Part shown: one piece after another, positions 35,259 through 43,031 of the stretch | Numbering within the stretch: the first letter of the stretch is position 1 | Layout of the letters: every line of letters starts with the position of its first letter | Source: Paramixta manurensis | GTDB lineage: Bacteria; Pseudomonadota; Gammaproteobacteria; Enterobacterales; Enterobacteriaceae | Reading direction: 5' to 3' | Assembly: GCF_013285385.1 (NCBI RefSeq) | Contig: NZ_CP054212.1 | Span: 1,240,001-1,304,000 of the forward strand | DNA length: 64,000 bases | The notes under the pieces: generated by a model | Told to the model about the DNA's origin: nothing | Seen by the model: the letters and a program-made list of their open reading frames with translations, nothing else | The model's database searches: none | Translations under genes and position numbers: made by a program

Positions 35259-36545
35259 ATGAAAAAACTACTGGCAAAATCAGGCCTGCTGAGCCTGGCG
35301 CTGTTACCCTCCTTAGCAATGGCTGCCCCTGCCGTTGCCGATAAGGCCGATAACGCTTTTATGATGATTTGCACCGCGCTGGTGCTGTTTATGTCGATTC
35401 CAGGTATCGCACTGTTTTATGGCGGTTTGATTCGCGGCAAAAACGTTTTGTCGATGCTGACCCAAGTCGCGGTGACGTTCTCAATGGTATGCGTGTTGTG
35501 GCTGTTTTATGGCTACTCATTAGCCTTTAGCGAAGGGAACGCCTTTTTCGGCAGCCTGAATTGGGCGATGCTGAAAAACATTCAGCTAACCGCGTTGACC
35601 GGCTCTTTCTACCAATATATTCACGTCGCGTTTCAGGCTTCGTTTGCCTGCATTACCGTTGGCTTAATTGTTGGCTCTATTGCTGAACGCATTCGCTTCT
35701 CGGCAGTGCTGATTTTTGTGGTGGTCTGGCTGACGCTGGCCTATTTACCGATTGCGCATATGGTGTGGGCGGGCGGCTTACTGGCGCAGGATGGCGCGCT
35801 GGATTTCGCAGGTGGTACCGTGGTGCATATCAACGCGGCGGTAGCGGGCCTGGTTGGCGCTTATTTGGTGGGCAAACGCGCAGGCTTTGGTAAAGAAGCG
35901 TTTAAACCGCACAACTTACCGATGGTGTTCACCGGTACGGCGATCCTGTACGTAGGCTGGTTTGGGTTTAACGCCGGTTCTGCCAGTGCCGCGAATGAAA
36001 TTGCCGCTTTAGCCTTCTTAAACACCGTTATCGCCACGGCGGGCGCCGTTCTCTCTTGGACCTTTGGCGAGTGGGCATTACGCGGTAAACCCTCACTGCT
36101 GGGCGCCAGCTCTGGTGTGATTGCGGGTCTGGTCGCGATCACGCCGGCCTGTGGTACGGTGGGCGTGATGGGTGCGCTGGTAATCGGTCTTGTGGGCGGC
36201 TTAGCCGGGTTGTGGGGCGTGACTATCCTGAAGAAATGGCTACGTGTCGATGACCCATGCGATGTATTTGGCGTGCACGGCGTGTGCGGCATTATCGGCT
36301 GTATTTTGACGGGGGTCTTTAGCGCCTCTTCACTGGGCGGCGTGGGTTACGCGGAAGGCGTCACCATGGGGCATCAGGTTTGGGTACAGTTGTTCAGCGT
36401 TGGCGTCACTATTGTCTGGACCGGCGTGGTGGCGTTTATCGGCTTTAAAATTGCCGATATGGTGGTCGGCCTGCGCGTGCCGGAAGAGCAGGAGCGCGAA
36501 GGTCTGGATGTGAACAGCCATGGCGAGAATGCTTACAACCAGTAA
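35259..36545 (+). CDS. amtB: Ammonium channel AmtB
   Basis: AmtB is the trimeric inner-membrane channel for ammonium uptake, gated by GlnK. The start at 35259 gives a signal peptide (MKKLLAKSGLLSLALLPSLAMA) and 428 residues, as in E. coli; in-frame ATGs upstream overlap glnK and are less likely. The twin pore histidines are in GTVVHINAAVAGLVG and CDVFGVHGVCGI, and the conserved family signature DFAGGTVVHIN is intact. Cotranscribed with glnK and ended by a strong terminator. Confidence 0.97.
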   Translation: MKKLLAKSGLLSLALLPSLAMAAPAVADKADNAFMMICTALVLFMSIPGIALFYGGLIRGKNVLSMLTQVAVTFSMVCVLWLFYGYSLAFSEGNAFFGSLNWAMLKNIQLTALTGSFYQYIHVAFQASFACITVGLIVGSIAERIRFSAVLIFVVVWLTLAYLPIAHMVWAGGLLAQDGALDFAGGTVVHINAAVAGLVGAYLVGKRAGFGKEAFKPHNLPMVFTGTAILYVGWFGFNAGSASAANEIAALAFLNTVIATAGAVLSWTFGEWALRGKPSLLGASSGVIAGLVAITPACGTVGVMGALVIGLVGGLAGLWGVTILKKWLRVDDPCDVFGVHGVCGIIGCILTGVFSASSLGGVGYAEGVTMGHQVWVQLFSVGVTIVWTGVVAFIGFKIADMVVGLRVPEEQEREGLDVNSHGENAYNQ

Positions 36546-36598
36546 GCGAGTTCTAAGGTAAGAAAAGCAGTGTCATAACAACTACAATCAATCGGTAG

Positions 36599-36633
36599 CG
36601 GGGCAATAGTAAAATATTGCCCCGTTATTTTTT
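36599..36633 (+). terminator. Terminator of glnK-amtB
   Basis: A 10-bp stem CGGGGCAATA/TATTGCCCCG with loop GTAAAA is followed by a T-rich tract. It may also act on tesB, which converges from the other side. Confidence 0.88.
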
Positions 36634-36649
36634 GCGACGAACATGCCGA

Positions 36650-37510
36650 CTAACTGCGTTGACGCATTACGCCTTCCTGTACCGTCGAGGCGACAAGCGT
36701 TCCCTGCTCGGTAAAGAACTCACCGCGTACAAACCCACGCGCGCTGGAAGCGGACGTGCTCTCGACGCTGTAGAGCAACCATTGATTAAGATCGAATGGG
36801 CGGTGGAACCACATGGAATGATCGATAGTCGCGACTTGCATACCCGGTTCGAGAAAGCCTTTCCCATGTGGCTGAAGCGCTACAGGCAGGAAGTTGAAGT
36901 CTGAGGCGTATCCCAATAAGTACTGATGAATGCGTTTATCTTCCGGCATTGCGCCGTTGGCGCGAATCCATACCTGACGCGTTGGTTGATCAACATGACC
37001 TTTCAGCGGGTTATGAAATTTTACCGGTCGGATCTCAAGCGGTTTTTCAGCAAGAAATTTTTCACGCGCTTTTTCCGGAATATACGGCGCCAGTTGTCGG
37101 GCGATATCTGTTTCCGAGGGCAGGTTATCCGGCCCCGGCACCTTTGGCATGCTGGTTTGATGTTCATAACCGCTTTCAGGTGCCTGGAATGAGGCGGTCA
37201 TATAAAAGATCGGTTGCCCATTTTGAATCGCGCTGACGCGCCGTGCGCTAAAGCTGTGTCCGTCGCGCAGCGTTTCAACGTCATAAATAATCGGCTTCTG
37301 GCTATCACCAGGGCGCAAAAAATAGCTGTGGAAAGAGTGAATAATGCGCTCCGCCGGAACCATCTGTTTGGCGGCGTACAATGCCTGGCCGACAACCTGA
37401 CCGCCGAACACCTGCCGTAGGCCGAGGTCTTCACTTTGACCACGAAATAACCCTTCTTCTAATTTTTCTAAATTGAGTAGGTTTAATAAATTTTGCAGCG
37501 CCTGGCTCAT
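36650..37510 (-). CDS. tesB: Acyl-CoA thioesterase II
   Basis: TesB is a double hot-dog thioesterase that hydrolyses medium- and long-chain acyl-CoAs. The 286-residue length equals E. coli TesB. Conserved segments are FGGQVVGQALYAAKQMV near residue 35 and DHSMWFHRPFDLNQWLLY near residue 205, which contains the catalytic aspartate; the third catalytic region VASTVQEGVMR with glutamine is at the C-terminus. Convergent with amtB, divergent from ybaY. Confidence 0.96.
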   Translation of the reverse strand: MSQALQNLLNLLNLEKLEEGLFRGQSEDLGLRQVFGGQVVGQALYAAKQMVPAERIIHSFHSYFLRPGDSQKPIIYDVETLRDGHSFSARRVSAIQNGQPIFYMTASFQAPESGYEHQTSMPKVPGPDNLPSETDIARQLAPYIPEKAREKFLAEKPLEIRPVKFHNPLKGHVDQPTRQVWIRANGAMPEDKRIHQYLLGYASDFNFLPVALQPHGKGFLEPGMQVATIDHSMWFHRPFDLNQWLLYSVESTSASSARGFVRGEFFTEQGTLVASTVQEGVMRQRS

Positions 37511-37739
37511 GGAGAAATCCTCAAAATTGATTTATCGCTAAGTTTGCGAAATCCGACCAGTTACCGTCAACTGACTTAATGGATTTGCCGCTATTTTTGA
37601 TAGCGATGTAGTGAAAATGTCTGAAAAAGGAAAATATCGCTAACTTGTGCCAGAATTACCCCTATGCAGTGCGACATTTGGCTGTTTCGACAATAACGCT
37701 ATGTTGTCGACCTACATTGATCATAAGGAGAAGAAATCA

Positions 37740-38297
37740 ATGAAACTCTGGCATGTTATGAGTGGTGTGGCCTTAGCAGTTGCCCTCGCGGGCTGTGCTG
37801 ATAAAACGAAAGATGTCCCGACCCCGACGCTGGGCGCACAAGTGGCCGGGCAGCAGGCGGCGATTGCGCAGCCTAATGTCAGCGGTTCGATTTATATTCG
37901 TCAAAAAATTGCGTTACCGCCGGATGCCGTCTTAACGGTGACTTTATCAGATGCTTCTGTCGCCGATGCGCCTTCCAAAGTCTTATCACAGCGGGTGGTC
38001 AGAACCGAAGGGAAACAGGCGCCATTCCAGTTTGTGCTGCCGTTTAATCCAGCCGATATACAGCCTAACGCACGTATTCTGTTAAGCGCCGCGATCACTA
38101 TCAACGGCAGAATGGCCTTTATTACGGAAAACGTTCAGCCGGTGATTAATAGCGGAGGCCGCAAGGCTGAGTTGGTGTTAGTGCCGGAACCGTCCGTGGC
38201 GTTGCCGACGCAAAGCGGTGCGGCGACAACCGTTCCTTCAACCTCACCAACGCAGGTTACACCGTCCTCTTCAATCCCTGCGCCGACTAGCTACTAA
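37740..38297 (+). CDS. ybaY: YbaY family lipoprotein (YscW-type)
   Basis: YbaY is a predicted outer-membrane lipoprotein of the YscW/YbaY type; function unknown. The start at 37740 after AAGGAG gives the lipobox VALAGC with the acylated cysteine at residue 19, and 185 residues in total. The core is a beta-rich domain (SGSIYIRQKIALPPDAVLT), followed by a low-complexity Ser/Thr/Pro tail at the C-terminus. Divergent from tesB and convergent with atl. Confidence 0.92.
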   Translation: MKLWHVMSGVALAVALAGCADKTKDVPTPTLGAQVAGQQAAIAQPNVSGSIYIRQKIALPPDAVLTVTLSDASVADAPSKVLSQRVVRTEGKQAPFQFVLPFNPADIQPNARILLSAAITINGRMAFITENVQPVINSGGRKAELVLVPEPSVALPTQSGAATTVPSTSPTQVTPSSSIPAPTSY

Positions 38298-38304
38298 GCC
38301 CTTG

Positions 38305-38336
38305 CTAAATAACGCCCTCGCTGGGGCGTTATTTAG
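38305..38336. terminator. Bidirectional terminator between ybaY and atl
   Basis: A 13-bp perfect stem CTAAATAACGCCC/GGGCGTTATTTAG with a 6-base loop. The atl stop codon (38333-38335) lies inside the right arm. Confidence 0.8.
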
Positions 38337-38644
38337 GGCTGCCAGCGATAATGCTCAAGCGAGACTTTACCGTCATCGCTGACTTCGATGCCTTCGGCTT
38401 CCAGCGCGTCGCGCTGCCGCATTAAATCATCGCCAATCAGCGAAATGCTACCGGTGCGGTTGATCACTCGGTGCCAGGGAAGCTTACTGCCTTTCGGTAG
38501 GCGTTTTAGCACACCGCCCACTTGGCGTGCGGCCCGTGGTGAACCGGCCAACTGCGCGACATCGCCATAAGTTGCTACCTGCCCATAAGGTATTGCAGCG
38601 ATGATCTGATAAACGCGTTGTTGAAAAGTATCATGTTCGAACAT
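38333..38644 (-). CDS. atl: Alkyltransferase-like protein
   Basis: Atl proteins bind O6-alkylguanine in DNA and flag it for nucleotide excision repair but do not transfer the alkyl group. The product resembles the C-terminal domain of O6-methylguanine methyltransferases but has tryptophan in the place of the acceptor cysteine, PWHRVINRTG in place of PCHRV. The HTH arginine region GSPRAARQVGGVLKRLP is intact. The start at 38644 after AGGAAA gives 103 residues; an upstream in-frame start would add 17. Confidence 0.92.
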   Translation of the reverse strand: MFEHDTFQQRVYQIIAAIPYGQVATYGDVAQLAGSPRAARQVGGVLKRLPKGSKLPWHRVINRTGSISLIGDDLMRQRDALEAEGIEVSDDGKVSLEHYRWQP

Positions 38645-38713
38645 AGTCGGTTTCCTGCGTAACAAAAATTTTCCTGCGTTTGAACAAGAAAACAACGGTT
38701 ATCCGGTGGCGGC

Positions 38714-38742
38714 TTGCAATTGCCCGGTGCTTCCCTGATAAT
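38714..38742 (+). promoter_or_regulatory. Predicted sigma70 promoter of ffs
   Basis: TTGCAA (38714-38719) and GATAAT (38737-38742) are 17 bases apart. The predicted start near 38749 leaves a 5' extension of about 23 bases before mature 4.5S RNA, consistent with RNase P processing known for this RNA. Confidence 0.65.
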
Positions 38743-38771
38743 GCCTGCGCTCTGAAGTTGAGCACCTCAAT

Positions 38772-38885
38772 GGGGGCCCGGTTGGTTCTCCCGCAATGCT
38801 AACTTGTGAATTCGGTCAGGTCCGGAAGGAAGCAGCCGTAGCAGGTGACGCGTGTGCCGGGATGTAGCTGGCAGGGCCCCCACCC
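38772..38885 (+). ncRNA. ffs: 4.5S RNA of the signal recognition particle
   Basis: The 114-base RNA is almost identical to E. coli 4.5S RNA. The 5' and 3' ends pair (GGGGGCCC / GGGCCCCC), and the Ffh-binding domain has the GGTCAGGTCCGGAAGGAAGC core with the GGAA tetraloop and the asymmetric internal loop strand GCAGCC. With Ffh it targets inner-membrane proteins to FtsY. It lies after atl as in E. coli. Confidence 0.97.
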
Positions 38886-38984
38886 AATTCTGCTAACCGC
38901 ATGATATTCATCATTTTACCCTTTTGATCTGTGCATTGAAACGGCAGTGATACCACTTTTGTGTATCATTTAGAGCGCGGATCA

Positions 38985-39161
38985 ATGTCGCCTCTTATGC
39001 TATCTCGTCATGGAGCCTGGTTCTACCGTCTTAGTGGTTATGGTTATCACTTTAGCCGCTGGTTTACCCGAGTCAGGAGTAAACATGGTGTGCCGGAGTT
39101 TCATTTATTAAAGCACTCTGGTAGAAATTCTGAAGCGGTCGCAAATGGAACGCCAGGATAA
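38985..39161 (+). CDS. Small ORF of unknown function upstream of the DUF1493 pair
   Basis: An ORF of 58 residues from ATG 38985 (MSPLMLSRHGAWFYRLSGYG), also open from GTG 38961. It is basic and aromatic (YRLSGYGYHFSRWFTRVRSK) and ends 28 bases before the next gene. I do not recognise it. It could be the first gene of the following AT-rich module or a decayed fragment; the SD is weak. No homology claim is made. Confidence 0.35.
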   Translation: MSPLMLSRHGAWFYRLSGYGYHFSRWFTRVRSKHGVPEFHLLKHSGRNSEAVANGTPG

Positions 39162-39189
39162 GCTTGGTTCGACTAAAGGGAGAGGATGT

Positions 39190-39648
39190 ATGGATACGGT
39201 AGAAGAACTAAACGGAACATATTTTTATGCAGGGCGATCAAATCTTACCGCTTCTGAATTATTGTTTATGATTTTTTGCGAAGAATTTGCTGAACAACTA
39301 GGTGTTGATGACTTTGCCGCTATTGTTGCAATAGTTGCAGGACTTAATATTTCTCTAACCAGAGGAAAGTTTGTAGGGGCAACGCCTGGTACGTCATATG
39401 CTTCCAAAAAAGCGCGAAGAATGTTTCCAAAGGCTAAGTTTCCGTGGGGGTTAAAGCTTCCTTCTGTTATTGGTGGCTACCCTCCAGGCCCGCTTAAAAT
39501 CGTTATGACTCATAAAATTAGCACTTTCACTGGGAGAGCAATTCCGGTAGTTGGTTGGGTTTTACTTTCAAGAGATGTGATGGAAATTGCCTACAATACG
39601 ATAAATCATTATAACCATATAGCCCGAGGTAATGACAAAATATGGTAA
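39190..39648 (+). CDS. Small membrane-associated protein paired with DUF1493 gene
   Basis: The 152-residue protein (start ATG 39190 after GAGAGG) begins MDTVEELNGTYFYAGRSNLT, has an aliphatic stretch FAAIVAIVAGLNISLTRG near residue 45 and a second, KISTFTGRAIPVVGWVLLS, near the C-terminus, with a basic segment between them. It resembles the partner proteins (Salmonella STM2901-like) that sit next to DUF1493 genes in enterics; this family name is from memory and moderate. It overlaps the next gene by 7 bases. Base composition is clearly more AT-rich than the flanking backbone, suggesting transfer. Function unknown. Confidence 0.6.
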   Translation: MDTVEELNGTYFYAGRSNLTASELLFMIFCEEFAEQLGVDDFAAIVAIVAGLNISLTRGKFVGATPGTSYASKKARRMFPKAKFPWGLKLPSVIGGYPPGPLKIVMTHKISTFTGRAIPVVGWVLLSRDVMEIAYNTINHYNHIARGNDKIW

Positions 39649-39980
39649 CTGATGAAGAGGTTTTAGCGTTCTTTCGCCATGAGTTATCCCTTCCTGTTAC
39701 GTGGAGAGGAGAAAAAATCCATCTTGAAATGGACACTCTTTTACAAGACTACTCTTCTGGGGATGAGCTTCCTTACGCGGTTGAGGATTATGGTGATAAA
39801 TTTGGCGTTGATATATCAAAAATTGATATGCATTATTATTTTCCTTGGGAGAATACGCCTTTTTCCAAACGGATGTTTAAAAGCCGAAAATGCAGGGATG
39901 AGATAATAGCAACCAGAAAACCGCTTACCGTTCGTATGTTTGCTGAATCAGCCAAAGCAGGGCATTGGCTCTATGATTAA
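39642..39980 (+). CDS. DUF1493 family protein
   Basis: The 112-residue product has the hallmark of DUF1493 proteins: an acyl-carrier-like N-terminus (VTDEEVLAFFRHELSLPV), the centre MHYYFPWENTPF and the almost invariant end KPLTVRMFAESAKAGHWLYD. DUF1493 proteins are small, acidic, and have been compared with acyl carrier proteins, but no function is established. The start codon overlaps the stop of the upstream membrane protein (translational coupling). AT-rich, likely acquired. Confidence 0.8.
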   Translation: MVTDEEVLAFFRHELSLPVTWRGEKIHLEMDTLLQDYSSGDELPYAVEDYGDKFGVDISKIDMHYYFPWENTPFSKRMFKSRKCRDEIIATRKPLTVRMFAESAKAGHWLYD

Positions 39981-40189
39981 TGACCTGCATAGAAAAGCGC
40001 GGGTTATTTTCGGCAGAAAACCAGGGGGCTGATGAATGGGCACCGCCCCCGCAACGATTTCAATCGCCCCGTAGCAAAATTCTCATCAGGCGTTCAGGCC
40101 GCATCACTATGACACGGCCTGACGCCAGATAAATCAAACATGCGTTATGGGATGAACAGAAAAAACGGTGGTCAGTGTTACCTGACATC
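39981..40189. other. Intergenic region with imperfect inverted repeat
   Basis: Contains GGCGTTCAGGCCG (40089-40101) and CGGCCTGACGCC (40115-40126), which pair with one bulged base and could terminate the minus-strand ABC operon, though a T tract is weak. No gene is seen. Confidence 0.4.
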
Positions 40190-41209
40190 TCATCCAACGG
40201 CCTCCTGCGCTGCGGTGGTCCGACCGTTCTCGTCAAACTTGTAGATCTTACCCTCGGCACCGGTCAGGAATAGCTCCTCGCCAATGGTGACGGGAAATTC
40301 GCCCGGTGAGCGTGCAACAATGTGGTTACCATCTTCGAGGGTGATGTGAAGGTAAGTATCAGAACCCAAGTGTTCGGATACCGTCACCCGGCCTTTCACC
40401 CGCCCCTCGCTGCGCGAAATAACCCAATCTTCGGGACGAATACCGATCATATGCGCACCGCGTCGTGCCGCGGTTTCACCGCCGAGAAAGTTCATTTTAG
40501 GCGAACCGATGAAGCCGGCGACGAACTGATTGACCGGATGGTAATAAAGCTCAAGCGGTGAGCCGACCTGTTCGATCCGGCCCGCACGCAGCACCACAAT
40601 CTTGTCGGCCATGGTCATCGCTTCAACCTGATCATGGGTAACATAAATCATCGTGCTCTTAAGGGTATTATGCAGCTCCGAAATCTCGACGCGCATATTG
40701 ACGCGCAGTGCTGCGTCAAGGTTCGACAGCGGCTCGTCGAACAGAAAGGCCGCAGGCTCCCGCACAATGGCGCGCCCAATTGCCACACGCTGACGCTGCC
40801 CACCCGATAGCTGACCGGGACGGCGGTCAAGATAAGGGTTGAGATTCAGGATCTCAGCGGCGCGCGTCACTCGTTTCTCTTGTTCTGCCTCGCTCATCTT
40901 CGCCATCTTGAGCGGAAAAGCGATGTTCTTACGCACCGTCATATGCGGGTAGAGCGCATAAGACTGGAACACCATCGCCAATCCTCGCCCAGCGGGGGGA
41001 GACTTGGTGACATCCTTACCGTCGATCAGGATCTGCCCCGAGCTCACATCTTCGAGCCCGGCGATCAAGCGCAGGAGCGTTGATTTACCGCACCCTGATG
41101 GACCAACGAACACCACGAACTCGCCTTCGTTAATCGTCAGATCAATACCTGGAATAATTTCCACATCATCGAACGTTTTACGCACATTCTGTAGGGTGAT
41201 GCTTCCCAT
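40190..41209 (-). CDS. Polyol ABC transporter ATP-binding protein (MalK/SmoK type)
   Basis: A 339-residue ATPase of the carbohydrate (CUT1) importer class. Walker A is GPSGCGKSTLLRLI, Q-loop MVFQSYALYPHMTV, signature LSGGQRQRVAIGRA, Walker B FLFDEPLSNLD and the switch histidine in YVTHDQVEAMT. After residue 240 a TOBE/OB regulatory domain follows (GAHMIGIRPEDWV), as in MalK and the mannitol/sorbitol SmoK and MtlK proteins. It is the last gene of the dalD-ABC operon, starting 11 bases after the second permease, and probably powers polyol uptake. Confidence 0.85.
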   Translation of the reverse strand: MGSITLQNVRKTFDDVEIIPGIDLTINEGEFVVFVGPSGCGKSTLLRLIAGLEDVSSGQILIDGKDVTKSPPAGRGLAMVFQSYALYPHMTVRKNIAFPLKMAKMSEAEQEKRVTRAAEILNLNPYLDRRPGQLSGGQRQRVAIGRAIVREPAAFLFDEPLSNLDAALRVNMRVEISELHNTLKSTMIYVTHDQVEAMTMADKIVVLRAGRIEQVGSPLELYYHPVNQFVAGFIGSPKMNFLGGETAARRGAHMIGIRPEDWVISRSEGRVKGRVTVSEHLGSDTYLHITLEDGNHIVARSPGEFPVTIGEELFLTGAEGKIYKFDENGRTTAAQEAVG

Positions 41210-41220
41210 TGTCCTTCCCC

Positions 41221-42051
41221 TTATTTCACCGCGCCGAAAGTGAGGCCACGGACAAGTTGTTTCTGGCTGAACCAGCCCATGATCAGGATCGGTGCAATCG
41301 CCATAGTGCTCGCAGCCGACAGTTTTGCGTAGAACAGACCCTCAGGGCTCGAATAGCTGGCAATAAAGGCCGAGAGAGGCGCTGCGGCTGAAGTGGTCAG
41401 GTTCAGTGTCCAAAAAGCTTCGTTCCATGCGAGGATAATGTTAAGCAGCATTGTCGAAGCGATTCCGGGCACCGCCATAGGTGTTAGCACGTAGCGAATC
41501 TCATTCCATAGCCCGGCGCCGTCCATTCGCGCCGCTTCAAGGATCCCGGCCGGGATTTCACGAAAATAGGTGTAAAGCATCCAGACGATGATCGGCAGGT
41601 TCATCAGCATCAGCACCACCAACACGCCCACACGGTTATCAAGCAAACCGAACTTCTGGAACAGAATATAGATAGGGATCAGCACGCCGACGGAGGGCAT
41701 CATCTTAGTGGAGAGCATCCACATCAGAATGTCTTTAGTACGCTTAGCTGGCTGAAAGGCCATAGCCCATGCGGCGGGCACTGCAATCAGTAGGCCCAGC
41801 GCGGTCGAACCAAGCGAGATGATGACCGAGTTAAGAAAGTGGCTGAAGTAATTCGAACTCTCTTGCACCTCGTGATAGTTTTCCAGCGTCCAGTGAAAGA
41901 ACAGAAATTTCGGCGGCGTGGCGATGGCATCGCCCTCGCTCTTAAAGCTGGTAATGACCATCCACAGAATAGGGAAGAAGATGATCAATACCACACCCCA
42001 GGCGATGACGGTGTAGAGCCACTTACGGCGATTTGATACGGTACGTGACAT
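41221..42051 (-). CDS. Polyol ABC transporter permease (MtlG/SmoG type)
   Basis: A 276-residue inner-membrane permease with about six helices. The ATPase-contact EAA loop is seen in AARMDGAGLWNEIRYVLTPM. The N-terminus MSRTVSNRRKWLYTVIAWGV and the segment FFHWTLENYHEV are typical of the second permease of mannitol/sorbitol-type CUT1 importers. It starts after AAGGAG, 10 bases downstream of the first permease gene. Confidence 0.85.
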   Translation of the reverse strand: MSRTVSNRRKWLYTVIAWGVVLIIFFPILWMVITSFKSEGDAIATPPKFLFFHWTLENYHEVQESSNYFSHFLNSVIISLGSTALGLLIAVPAAWAMAFQPAKRTKDILMWMLSTKMMPSVGVLIPIYILFQKFGLLDNRVGVLVVLMLMNLPIIVWMLYTYFREIPAGILEAARMDGAGLWNEIRYVLTPMAVPGIASTMLLNIILAWNEAFWTLNLTTSAAAPLSAFIASYSSPEGLFYAKLSAASTMAIAPILIMGWFSQKQLVRGLTFGAVK

Positions 42052-42061
42052 TGAGGCTCCT

Positions 42062-42931
42062 TTAATCCAGCGTCTTGCCGATCATGCGCATCAGGAAGAT
42101 GGCGACAATATTAGCCAGCACCACCGCCACAATACCGCCTGCCGATGCGCCACCCACGTCGAACTGCAACAGAGCCTGCGAGTAGACGAGGTAAGTCAGT
42201 GTCGTGGTTTGATAACCAGGCCCGCCATTGGTGGTGACGAGAATCTCGGCGAAAACCGACAACAGGAATATCGTTTCGATCAAGATCACCACCGTGATCG
42301 CACGCCCCATATGCGGCAACGTCAGGTAGCGGAACCGCGCCAGCGCACTGGCTCCATCCATCTCTGCGGCTTCAGCCTGCTCACGGTCAAGCGATTGCAG
42401 CGAGGTGAGCAGAATGAGCGTCGCGAAGGGTAACCATTGCCACGATACGATCAGCGTGACCGAAAGCAGCGGATGCTGTGCCAGCCAGTCAATCGGTTGG
42501 AGACCAAGCGCATGTGAGATCTGCGCAAAAAGCCCATTCACCGGGTTCATGAACATGTTCTTCCACACCAAAGCTGAAACGGTCGGCATGATGAAGAAGG
42601 GCGCAATCATCAGAATTCGCACATAACCCTGTCCGAAGATCGGTTGATCGATCAGGAGAGCGAAGATGATCCCACCCACAACACTGACTGCAAGCACTCC
42701 GGCTACCATTTCAAGCGTATTAATCAGCGAGGTCCAGAAACCCGGATCGCTTAGGAAGTACTTGTAGTTGCTCAGGCCGATGAATTTTTGCATTCCCGGC
42801 ATTAAGAGGTTGTAATTCTGGAAGCTGAACCACAGCGTCATGCCCAGCGGCACAATCATCCATAGCAGCAGCATGCCGACCGAAGGTGCCATCATAAAGC
42901 GCGCCAGAGAGCGCTGATGGGTTGTAGCCAT
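42062..42931 (-). CDS. Polyol ABC transporter permease (MtlF/SmoF type)
   Basis: The 289-residue product (start at 42931 after GGGAGA; a six-residue longer form is possible) is the first permease of the importer, with six predicted helices and the EAA loop AAEMDGASALARFRYLTLPH. The fold and FQNYNLLMPGMQKFIGLSNY region are typical of MalF-like CUT1 permeases. Between this gene and the binding-protein gene are two GC-rich hairpins that may reduce its expression relative to the binding protein. Confidence 0.85.
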   Translation of the reverse strand: MATTHQRSLARFMMAPSVGMLLLWMIVPLGMTLWFSFQNYNLLMPGMQKFIGLSNYKYFLSDPGFWTSLINTLEMVAGVLAVSVVGGIIFALLIDQPIFGQGYVRILMIAPFFIMPTVSALVWKNMFMNPVNGLFAQISHALGLQPIDWLAQHPLLSVTLIVSWQWLPFATLILLTSLQSLDREQAEAAEMDGASALARFRYLTLPHMGRAITVVILIETIFLLSVFAEILVTTNGGPGYQTTTLTYLVYSQALLQFDVGGASAGGIVAVVLANIVAIFLMRMIGKTLD

Positions 42932-42966
42932 TCTGAATCTCCCGAACAAGTCTCTCCAGACTCAAA

Positions 42967-43026
42967 GGGCCGTCTTGTTTGACCGGCCCCCGGAGTCGGC
43001 CAGGCGGGGGTGAGCCGCCCGGCCAG
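42967..43026 (-). other. Two tandem hairpins between binding-protein and permease genes
   Basis: GGGCCG/CGGCCC (42967-42972 with 42984-42989) and GGCCAGGCGG/CCGCCCGGCC (42998-43007 with 43015-43024, one mismatch) form two adjacent stem-loops. Such structures after a binding-protein gene often stabilise the upstream message or stop part of the transcripts. Confidence 0.5.
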
Positions 43027-43031
43027 CAAGA

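Noticed and set aside
40089..40126. Strong terminator at the end of the ABC operon
   Set aside because: The repeat has a bulge and lacks a T tract on the minus strand, so it was recorded only as part of the intergenic region.
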